Shown here piece after piece: positions 58,176 through 64,000 of a DNA stretch of 64,000 nucleotides (positions are counted from its first letter, which is position 1; each line of letters begins with the position of its first letter). Position numbers and translations under genes: made by a program. Origin of the DNA: Luedemannella flava (GTDB taxonomy: Bacteria; Actinomycetota; Actinomycetes; Mycobacteriales; Micromonosporaceae); contig NZ_BAAALT010000009.1 in the NCBI RefSeq assembly GCF_039528515.1, positions 1 through 64,000 of the forward strand, written 5' to 3'. The notes under the pieces were generated by a model. The model was not told the origin of the DNA and made no database searches. It saw only the letters and a list, made by a program, of their open reading frames with translations.

Positions 58176-59162
58176 GTGGCCACCCCCGCCCGCGTCCACA
58201 GACCCTTGCGCGTCGCCGTCGCCTCGATGGCGGCCGTCGCACTTGTGCTCTCCTCCAGCGCCCGCGCCCACGCGGCCGATCCGAGCGTCGGTGACGTGGA
58301 GAAGCAGATCACCAAGCTCTGGAACGAGGCGGAGCCGGAGATCGAGCACTACAACAAGATCCACGAGCAGTACAAGAAGAACAAGGCGAAGCTCGCCGCG
58401 CTCCAGAAGAAGATCGATCCGCTGGAGCGGCAGGTCGACCTCGCCCAGATCCGCATCGGCGTGGTGTCGGCCCAGATCTACAAGGGCGGCCAGGCGAGCG
58501 CGATCAATGCGGTGCTCTCCAGCGGCGAGCCGGGCCACCTCGCCGACCAGCTGTCGCTGCTCGACCAGCTGGCCCGCGAGCAGCAGCGGCAGATCTCCGG
58601 CGTCTCCGAGCTCAAGGCGAAGTACGACAAGCAGAAGGCCCCGCTGGACGACATCGTCGCCAAGCTCGCGGCGCAGGACGCGGAACTCCTGAAGAAGACC
58701 AAGGAGATCGAGAAGAAGCTCGCCGAGCTGCAGGCGCTGCGCCGCAAGCTTTACGGCACCACGGGCACGCTCGGCAACTACCGGCCGTGGCCGTGTCCCG
58801 CCGAGGTCCTGCCGACGAAGGGCTACAAGGCCGCGAAGTGGGCCTGCAGCCAGGCCGGCAAGCCGTACGTGTGGGGCGCCGACGGGCCGGGCAGCTACGA
58901 CTGCTCCGGGCTCACCATGCGGGCGTGGGAACAGGTGGGCGTCTACCTGCCGCACAACGCCGCCTCGCAGCGTTCGTCGATCAAATCCGTGACGCGGGCC
59001 AACCTGCAGGTCGGTGACCTGGTCTTCTACAACGGTCTGGCCCACGTGGGCATCTACGTCGGGGACGGCAAGGTCATGCACGCCCCGACCTCGGGCGACT
59101 ATGTCCGCATGGCGGAGATAGGCGGGCCCGGCAGCATCCACAGCTACGGCAGACCCAGCTGA
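58176..59162 (+). CDS. secreted NlpC/P60 peptidoglycan endopeptidase with coiled coil
   Basis: The 328-residue protein has a signal peptide (LRVAVASMAAVALVLSSSARAHA), a long coiled coil (about 40-200; KIHEQYKKNKAKLAALQKKIDPLERQVDLAQ, LKKTKEIEKKLAELQALRRK) and a C-terminal NlpC/P60 domain: GKPYVWGADGPGSYDCSGLTMRAW (Cys), LQVGDLVFYNGLAHVGIYVGDGKVMHAP (His). This RipA-like layout cuts D-Glu-mDAP bonds for growth or separation, with the coiled coil usually autoinhibitory or FtsEX-linked. Expression should be under the cyclic di-AMP riboswitch. GTG start with AAGAAGGAG upstream. Confidence 0.94.
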   Translation: MATPARVHRPLRVAVASMAAVALVLSSSARAHAADPSVGDVEKQITKLWNEAEPEIEHYNKIHEQYKKNKAKLAALQKKIDPLERQVDLAQIRIGVVSAQIYKGGQASAINAVLSSGEPGHLADQLSLLDQLAREQQRQISGVSELKAKYDKQKAPLDDIVAKLAAQDAELLKKTKEIEKKLAELQALRRKLYGTTGTLGNYRPWPCPAEVLPTKGYKAAKWACSQAGKPYVWGADGPGSYDCSGLTMRAWEQVGVYLPHNAASQRSSIKSVTRANLQVGDLVFYNGLAHVGIYVGDGKVMHAPTSGDYVRMAEIGGPGSIHSYGRPS

Positions 59163-59230
59163 CCCTTCGCGAGACCCCCAGCTGATGGCGGGCGTCTGGC
59201 ACGTCGGACGGCCGCCATCGCTGTATCGGG

Positions 59231-59629
59231 TCAGGCGGCCGCGGCCACCGGTTTGCCGGTCCAGACGCGGATGATGTCCCGGACCGAGATGATGCCGAGG
59301 ACATCGTCGCCGTCGAGCACGACCAGGTGCCGGAAGCCGCCCCGGACCATCGCGGCGGCCGCCTCGTCCAGGGTCCAGTCGGGCCCGGCGTAGACGACCT
59401 CCCACGTGATATGTCCCGCGGAACGCTCGACGTCCGGATCCAGCCCGGCGCCGAGAGCGTTGAGAATGTCGCGCTCGGTGATGATCCCGACACCCTCGCC
59501 GTCGGGATCCTCGATGATCGCAGACCCGACGCGCCGGGCTGACATCAGTTGCGCTGTCTGGCGCAGCGTGTGGTCGGGACCGACAATCAGCACGGATTTG
59601 GACATAGCGTCACGGACCTGCATACGCAT
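59231..59629 (-). CDS. two-CBS-domain protein
   Basis: From ATG 59629 (Shine-Dalgarno GGAGGGG) the 132-residue protein is a CBS pair: VRDAMSKSVLIVGPDHTLRQTAQLMSARRVGSAIIEDPDGEGVGIITERDIL and DWTLDEAAAAMVRGGFRHLVVLDGDDVLGIISVRDIIRVW. Such stand-alone pairs bind adenine nucleotides and regulate partners. The target is not evident. Divergent from the nucleotidyltransferase gene. Confidence 0.9.
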   Translation of the reverse strand: MRMQVRDAMSKSVLIVGPDHTLRQTAQLMSARRVGSAIIEDPDGEGVGIITERDILNALGAGLDPDVERSAGHITWEVVYAGPDWTLDEAAAAMVRGGFRHLVVLDGDDVLGIISVRDIIRVWTGKPVAAAA

Positions 59630-59815
59630 CACCCCTCCGAACGCACGGTACGGCCATAGTGACCCGGAGGAGGGCAACTCTCAAGAGTTCAGTTCATTCG
59701 CGACGGATAGGCCCTAGGGTCGCGCAGGATTGCTCACACCCGTGCCCGTTCACCGGTCCGTTACCCTGTCCTCACCCACGTATCCCCTCCGTGGCATCCA
59801 GATGAAGGAAACCTG

Positions 59816-60562
59816 ATGATCGGACTCGTTCTCGCCGCCGGCGCCGGGCGCCGCCTGCGCCCGTACACCGACCACGTGCCGAAGGCACTGATGGAGGTCG
59901 ACGGCGCGACGACGATCCTGGACATCGCCCTGCGCAACCTCGCCGAGGTCGGTCTGCGCGACATCACGGTCGTCGTCGGGTACGCGGCGGAGGCTGTGAC
60001 GGAGCGCCAGGACCGTCTCGAGAAGGAGTACGGCGTCCGCCTGACCTTCATCCACAACGACAAGGCCGAGGAGTGGAACAACTGCTACTCGCTCTGGCTC
60101 GCCCGGGAGGCGTACGCGAACGGTGCCCTGGTGGTCAACGGGGACACTGTGCACCCGGTGAGCGTGCAGCGCACCCTGCTGGCCGCCCGCCAGACCGGTG
60201 ACGCCGGCATCTACGTGGCCCTCGACGACCAGAAGAGCCTCGCCGACGAGGAGATGAAGGTGATCACGGACGCCGACGGGCGCCTCCTGAAGATCACCAA
60301 GCTGATGGACCCGGCCGACGCGTCGGGCGAGCACATCGGCATCACCCTCATCGAGGCGCACGCCGCCGCCGACCTGACGAACGCGCTGGAGACGGTCTGG
60401 AAGGCCGAGCCGCACCTCTACTACGAGGACGGCTACCAGTTGTTCGCCGACCGGGGCGGCAAGATCCAGACGGTCAGCCTCGGTAAGCTCGACTGGGTGG
60501 AGGTCGACAACCACGACGACCTCGCCCGGGCCCGCGAGATCGCCTGCACCTACGGGGAGTGA
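59816..60562 (+). CDS. sugar/polyol-phosphate nucleotidyltransferase
   Basis: The 248-residue protein has the nucleotidyltransferase signature MIGLVLAAGAGRRLRPYTDHVPKALMEVDG, a TILDIALRNLAEVGLRDITVVVGY segment, and ALVVNGDTVH as the metal Asp site. The length and the YSLWLAREAY motif resemble LicC/choline-phosphate or inositol-phosphate cytidylyltransferases rather than glucose-1-phosphate enzymes. With a glycerol-1-phosphate dehydrogenase-like gene 4 nt downstream and a CDP-alcohol phosphotransferase after that, it probably makes CDP-glycerol or a related CDP-alcohol. Shine-Dalgarno AAGGAAA. Confidence 0.85.
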   Translation: MIGLVLAAGAGRRLRPYTDHVPKALMEVDGATTILDIALRNLAEVGLRDITVVVGYAAEAVTERQDRLEKEYGVRLTFIHNDKAEEWNNCYSLWLAREAYANGALVVNGDTVHPVSVQRTLLAARQTGDAGIYVALDDQKSLADEEMKVITDADGRLLKITKLMDPADASGEHIGITLIEAHAAADLTNALETVWKAEPHLYYEDGYQLFADRGGKIQTVSLGKLDWVEVDNHDDLARAREIACTYGE

Positions 60563-60566
60563 TCGG

Positions 60567-61661
60567 GTGCCGTTATTAGCGCGTACGGTCACCACGCCCC
60601 TCGCCATCGACATCCGGCGCGGCGCGGTGGTCGCGCTCGGGCAGATCCTCGCCGACCGGCGCATCTCGGCCGGCGGGGACGTGGCGATCGTGGTCGGGCC
60701 CGGCCAGGGCGACCGGATCGCCGACCTGCTGCGGCCCAGCCTCGGCGGGGCCGACGTGTTCACGGTCAGCGGCGGGTCGGTCGAGGCCGCGCTGGAGCTC
60801 GGCGAGAAGATCCGCGGCGGCTCGTACGACGCCGTCGTCGGCATCGGCGGCGGTAAGACCATCGACACCGCAAAGTACGCCGCCACCCGGTACGCGCTGC
60901 CCATGGTGAGCGTCGCGACGAGCCTGGCCCACGACGGCATCGCCTCCCCGGTGGCCTCGCTCGACCACGGCGGCGGCAAGGGCTCCTACGGCGTGCACAT
61001 CCCCATCGCCGTCGTGGTCGACCTCGACTTCGTGGTCGCCGGCCCACGCCGGCAGACGCGCGCCGGCATCGGCGACGCGCTGAGCAACCTGTCCGCGGTC
61101 GCCGACTGGGAGCTGGCGAACCGGGTCCGGCAGGAGCCGCTCGACGGCCTCGCCCTGACCCTGGCGCGCACCGGCGCCGAGGCGCTGCTGCACCACCCGG
61201 GCCGCATCGGCACCGGGGCCGACGACAGCACGCAGGACGACTTCCTGCGGGTACTCGCGGAGGCTCTTGTCCTCGGTGGCCTGGCCATGTCCGTGTGCGG
61301 GTCCAGCCGGCCCTCCTCCGGCGGCTGTCACGAGATCTCCCACGCCATCGACCACCTCTTCCCGCACACCGCCGCGCACGGCGAGCAGGTGGGCCTGGGG
61401 GCGTTGTTCTGCACCTTCCTGCGGGTCAGCCGGGGCCTGGAGGACGGCGGGCGGTTCACCCAGCTGAGTGACGCGCTCGGCCGGCACGGCCTGCCCCGCG
61501 TGCCGGGCGACCTGGGCCTGAGCCCCGCGCAGTTCGCCGAGGCGGTGGTGCGCGCGCCGGGCACCCGGCCCGATCGTTACACCATCCTGGAGCACGTCGG
61601 TCTCGGCTTCGACGATGCCCTCGCGACCGTCAAGGAGTACGTCGATGCTGTCGGCGACTGA
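60567..61661 (+). CDS. sn-glycerol-1-phosphate dehydrogenase-like (iron-containing alcohol dehydrogenase fold)
   Basis: The 364-residue protein has the G1PDH/AraM pattern: VVGIGGGKTIDTAKYAA (NAD(P) binding), VSVATSLAHDGIASPVASL, and metal ligands Asp170 (GIGDALSN), His255 (RPSSGGCHEISHAID) and His271 (AAHGEQVG). In archaea and Bacillus (AraM/EgsA) this fold reduces dihydroxyacetone phosphate to sn-glycerol-1-phosphate. The GSEH motif of many members reads GGCH here, and a dehydroquinate-synthase-like substrate cannot be excluded. GTG start with GGGGAG. Confidence 0.85.
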   Translation: MPLLARTVTTPLAIDIRRGAVVALGQILADRRISAGGDVAIVVGPGQGDRIADLLRPSLGGADVFTVSGGSVEAALELGEKIRGGSYDAVVGIGGGKTIDTAKYAATRYALPMVSVATSLAHDGIASPVASLDHGGGKGSYGVHIPIAVVVDLDFVVAGPRRQTRAGIGDALSNLSAVADWELANRVRQEPLDGLALTLARTGAEALLHHPGRIGTGADDSTQDDFLRVLAEALVLGGLAMSVCGSSRPSSGGCHEISHAIDHLFPHTAAHGEQVGLGALFCTFLRVSRGLEDGGRFTQLSDALGRHGLPRVPGDLGLSPAQFAEAVVRAPGTRPDRYTILEHVGLGFDDALATVKEYVDAVGD

Positions 61662-62385
61662 GGCGCCAGTGAACCCCCCCGTTCCCTCGGTGCGCGACTT
61701 CTACCGCACCAACCGCGGCGGCGGCCTGGTCAGCGAGGGCTTCCACCAGTGGGGCGGGGCGCTGTTCGCGCGCGCGGGCTTCCGCCGGGGCACCGCGCCG
61801 ACCACGCTGACGCTGACCAACCTCGTCCTGGGCCTGGGCGCCAGCATCGCGGTGATCGCGCTGGCCCGCCCGGCTGCCGATGGCGACGTGCCGATCTGGC
61901 TGCCCGGCGTGCTCGCGCTGATCGGCTGGCAGGTCGCCTACATGCTCGACTGCGCCGACGGTCAGCTCGCCCGGGTCAGCGGCCGGCAGAGCGCGGCGGG
62001 CGGTCGGGTCGACGTGCTGTGCGACGTGGCGGCGCAGATCGGCCTGGTCACGGCCGTCAGTTCGGTGATGCTGGCGCAACGCGGCGACACGCCCCTGTGG
62101 CTCGTGGCGCTGTTCGCGGGCAGCTGGATGGTCAACCTGATCACGTCGGTGATGCAGTCGGGCCCCGCCGCCGCGAGCATGGTGACGTCCCGGTCGCTGC
62201 CGGTGCGCCTGGTCAAGCTCGTCCGCGACTACGGCGCGGTCATCACGCTGTTCGCACTGGTGCTCATCTTCGTTCCGAAGTGGACCGTCATCCCGGTCAT
62301 CTTCTTCACGGCGGTGAACACGCTGTTCCTCTTCGCGAGCATCGTGTTCAGCGCGCGCGCCGCCCTGCGGGCCGCGCCGCGCTGA
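61645..62385 (+). CDS. CDP-alcohol phosphatidyltransferase-family protein
   Basis: From ATG 61645 the 246-residue membrane protein carries the full CDP-OH-P motif: MLDCADGQLARVSGRQSAAG then GRVDVLCD, with every Asp/Gly/Ala/Arg in register. About five to six helices are visible. It should transfer a phospho-alcohol from a CDP-linked donor to a membrane acceptor. It overlaps the upstream dehydrogenase by 17 nt, a third gene in one operon, and overlaps the convergent glycosyltransferase gene by 38 nt. The acceptor, whether lipid or polymer, is unknown. Confidence 0.9.
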   Translation: MLSATEAPVNPPVPSVRDFYRTNRGGGLVSEGFHQWGGALFARAGFRRGTAPTTLTLTNLVLGLGASIAVIALARPAADGDVPIWLPGVLALIGWQVAYMLDCADGQLARVSGRQSAAGGRVDVLCDVAAQIGLVTAVSSVMLAQRGDTPLWLVALFAGSWMVNLITSVMQSGPAAASMVTSRSLPVRLVKLVRDYGAVITLFALVLIFVPKWTVIPVIFFTAVNTLFLFASIVFSARAALRAAPR

Positions 62386-63583
62386 CCTCGCGGTAGATCT
62401 CCAGCAGCCGCCCCGTGACCACCTCGGGGTGGAACATCTCCAGGTACCGCTTGCGCGCCGCGTCGCCGAAAGAACCTGCCTGGGTACGGGCCACAGCGAA
62501 CCCCTCCGCGAGGGCACCCGCCTCGGGGGCGACCACCCACCCGCCTACTCCGGGGAAGCAGAGCCCTGCTCTGCTTCCCTCAGGGAAGCGCCGCTGGTCG
62601 GCGCCCACGAGGAACGGCACACCACCCACGTCCGTGCCCAGCACGGGACGCCCGTTGGCGAGCGCTTCGATGATCGCGGTCGGCAGCACGTCATGCCAGG
62701 TCGGCACCGCCAGGAACACCGCCGCGGACCGGAGCTGGGCGCTCATCTCCTCGCGCGGCACGACGCCGAGGTAGGTCACGTCCGACCGCTCTGCGGCCGC
62801 CGCCTCCGCCAGCGGGCGCAGCTCGCCGTCCCCGGCGATCCGCAGCTGTCCCAGCGCCCCGTCCGGGTGCCGGCGCCAGGCGTCCAGCAGCAGGCCGAGG
62901 CCCTTCTCCGGGCTGAGCCGGGCGGCGTAGAGGAAGCCCTCCCCGGCCGTGGTCGGCGCCGGTCCCGGGTCGGGGATCGCGTTGGGCTTGACCGAGATGT
63001 TCGCCTCGGGGATCCCGTACTCGATGAGGTGGTCTTTGATGGCGCTGGTCAGGGCGATGTAGCGGTCGACGGAGCGCCACGTGCCCCGGTGCGCGGCGAG
63101 CGCTGTCGCCATGGCCGCGCTCTGCGCCTTCGAGCCCCGGTAGCAGGAGTGGATCACGGCGGGCAGCCCGAACGCGCGCCCCTTGCAGTCGGTGCAGATG
63201 TGGCCGTCACGGAAGTACAGCCCGGAGGCGCACACCTGACGGTAGTTGTGCACGGTCTGGATCACCGGCACACCGTGCGCGTGCGCGGTGCGGATCACCC
63301 ACGGTGACAGCAGCGGGTACGGGTTGTGCAGGTGGAGCAGGTCGGGGCGCTCCCGTCGGATCAGGTCCGCCAGGTCGGCCTGGGCGCGGCGGTTGTAGAG
63401 CGGTGAGAGCGGCAGCAGCGCCTTGTCCAGCAGCGGCAGCGCGCCGATGCCGTCGGAGGCGCGCTGGAACGGCAGCACCTCGACGCCAGCCGCGCGGAGC
63501 TGGGAGATCTCGGCGTCGACGATGACGTTCTCGCCGGACGGGAGCGCCTCGCGGTAGCGGTTGTGCGCGATGACCACCTTCAC
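62348..63583 (-). CDS. GT4-family glycosyltransferase
   Basis: The 411-residue GT-B protein has an N-terminal VVIAHNRYREALPSGENVIVDAEI, LLHLHNPYPLLSPWVIRTAHAHGVPVIQTVHNYR, a Cys-containing segment (VCASGLYFRDGHICTDCKG, HSCYRGS) and the C-terminal donor site (FLYAARLSPEKGLGLLLDAW, YLGVVPREEMSAQLRSAAVFLAVPTWHDVLPTAIIEALANGRPVLGTDVGGVPFLV). The Glu-x7-Glu element is in the segment after PTWHD. It probably glycosylates a surface polymer or glycolipid. Convergent with the CDP-alcohol module. Confidence 0.9.
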   Translation of the reverse strand: MKVVIAHNRYREALPSGENVIVDAEISQLRAAGVEVLPFQRASDGIGALPLLDKALLPLSPLYNRRAQADLADLIRRERPDLLHLHNPYPLLSPWVIRTAHAHGVPVIQTVHNYRQVCASGLYFRDGHICTDCKGRAFGLPAVIHSCYRGSKAQSAAMATALAAHRGTWRSVDRYIALTSAIKDHLIEYGIPEANISVKPNAIPDPGPAPTTAGEGFLYAARLSPEKGLGLLLDAWRRHPDGALGQLRIAGDGELRPLAEAAAAERSDVTYLGVVPREEMSAQLRSAAVFLAVPTWHDVLPTAIIEALANGRPVLGTDVGGVPFLVGADQRRFPEGSRAGLCFPGVGGWVVAPEAGALAEGFAVARTQAGSFGDAARKRYLEMFHPEVVTGRLLEIYREVSAARPAGRRAR

Positions 63584-63609
63584 GGCCGTAACGTACCGCC
63601 CCGGCCGGG

Positions 63610-63615
63610 TACCGT
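63610..63615 (+). promoter_or_regulatory. -10-like hexamer TACCGT for leaderless Fpg/Nei mRNA
   Basis: TACCGT ends 6 nt before GTG 63622, in the 38-nt gap to the divergent glycosyltransferase gene. Confidence 0.4.
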
Positions 63616-63621
63616 GGTCGG

Positions 63622-64000
63622 GTGCCCGAGTTGCCGGAAGTCGAGGCGCTCGCCGCGGACCTCCGCGAGCGGGTCGTGGGACGGCGCGTGGAACGCGTCG
63701 ACATCGCGGCGATCAGCGCCCTGAAGACGTACGACCCGCCGCCCACCGCCCTGCACGGCCGCGAGATCACCGGCACGGGTCGCCACGGCAAGTTCCTTGA
63801 CCTGCAGTTTTCCGACCTGCACCTGGTTATCCACCTGTCGCGCGCGGGGTGGCTGCACTACCGCGACGCGCTGGGCGCCACGCCGCTCAAGCCCGGCAAG
63901 GGGCCGATCGCGCTGCGGGTGCGTTTCGACGACGGCAGCGGCTTCGACCTCACCGAGGCCGGCACCCAGAAGCGGCTCGCCGCCTACCTGGTGACGGACC
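63622..64000 (+). CDS. formamidopyrimidine-DNA glycosylase/endonuclease VIII family (N-terminal part)
   Basis: GTG 63622 gives MPELPEVEALAADLRERVVGRRVERV; after removal of Met the N-terminal Pro would be the catalytic nucleophile and the Glu next to it conserved. HGREITGTGRHGKFLDLQFSD and LHLVIHLSRAGWLHY continue the family pattern (conserved Lys and beta-hairpin). The SALKTYDPPP segment is typical of an actinobacterial Fpg/Nei subgroup. The gene runs off the window, so the H2TH and zinc-finger parts are not visible. Confidence 0.9.
   Translation, partial: MPELPEVEALAADLRERVVGRRVERVDIAAISALKTYDPPPTALHGREITGTGRHGKFLDLQFSDLHLVIHLSRAGWLHYRDALGATPLKPGKGPIALRVRFDDGSGFDLTEAGTQKRLAAYLVTD

Overview
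This is a very high-GC chromosomal segment from an actinobacterium, most likely a member of the Micromonosporaceae (family-level call is inference). The main evidence is the block at 39.9-52 kb: a tRNA-Leu beside fhaA-fhaB-pstP-rodA-pbpA-pknA-pknB, then an amidotransferase, a class E sortase, a DUF881 protein and crgA. From general knowledge this block lies near oriC in mycobacteria, streptomycetes and Micromonospora. GTG starts, 4-nt GTGA/ATGA coupling overlaps and a XRE-DUF5753/DUF397 pair also fit. I see no phage, transposase, integrase or CRISPR array.

Layout. 0-6 kb: the end of a SARP regulator, a CYTH enzyme, two paralogous secreted Gly/His-rich proteins, a caspase-fold protein that has lost both catalytic residues and is fused to TPR-like repeats, a transglutaminase-like protein and a DUF2637 membrane protein. 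6-12.4 kb: YbaK-like protein, DsbA-like thiol oxidoreductase, proS, SGNH hydrolase, acyltransferase and VanZ-like protein. 12.4-17.8 kb: a translationally coupled HSP90-family ATPase and large TPR protein, then a TetR regulator. 18-30.4 kb: acyl-CoA metabolism (biotin carboxylase without a carrier domain, HMG-CoA lyase, carboxyltransferase, acyl-CoA dehydrogenase), interrupted by a secreted TAP-type peptidase, a GH11-CBM2 xylanase and a GH27-CBM13 alpha-galactosidase, and closed by a GCS2 ligase. 30.5-39.7 kb: a PASTA membrane protein without a kinase, a Ser/Thr/Pro-rich surface protein, the XRE/DUF397 pair, a deaminase, a frameshifted small membrane gene and an epimerase-WecG glycosyltransferase pair. 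39.8-55 kb: tRNA-Leu, the Ser/Thr kinase-phosphatase-cell wall cluster, crgA and an EtfD-like membrane iron-sulfur protein. 55-64 kb: two CNNM/CorC-type proteins, a probable cyclic di-AMP riboswitch in front of an NlpC/P60 hydrolase, a CBS protein, a three-gene module (nucleotidyltransferase, sn-glycerol-1-phosphate dehydrogenase-like, CDP-alcohol phosphotransferase), a glycosyltransferase and the start of an Fpg/Nei glycosylase.

How the genes work together. The kinase block couples muropeptide sensing (PknB PASTA domains) to elongation (RodA/PbpA), septation (CrgA) and FHA signalling, with PstP as the opposing phosphatase. The NlpC/P60 hydrolase under riboswitch control adds wall turnover. 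Acyl-CoA dehydrogenase would pass electrons through ETF to the EtfD-like protein. The most promising little-described items are: the module at 59.8-62.4 kb that looks built to make, activate and transfer glycerol-1-phosphate; the HSP90-TPR pair; the catalytically dead caspase-TPR protein; and an intergenic palindromic repeat family with a roughly 42-nt period at three loci. At least nine genes also have a -10-like hexamer 6-7 nt before the start codon, which points to frequent leaderless transcription.
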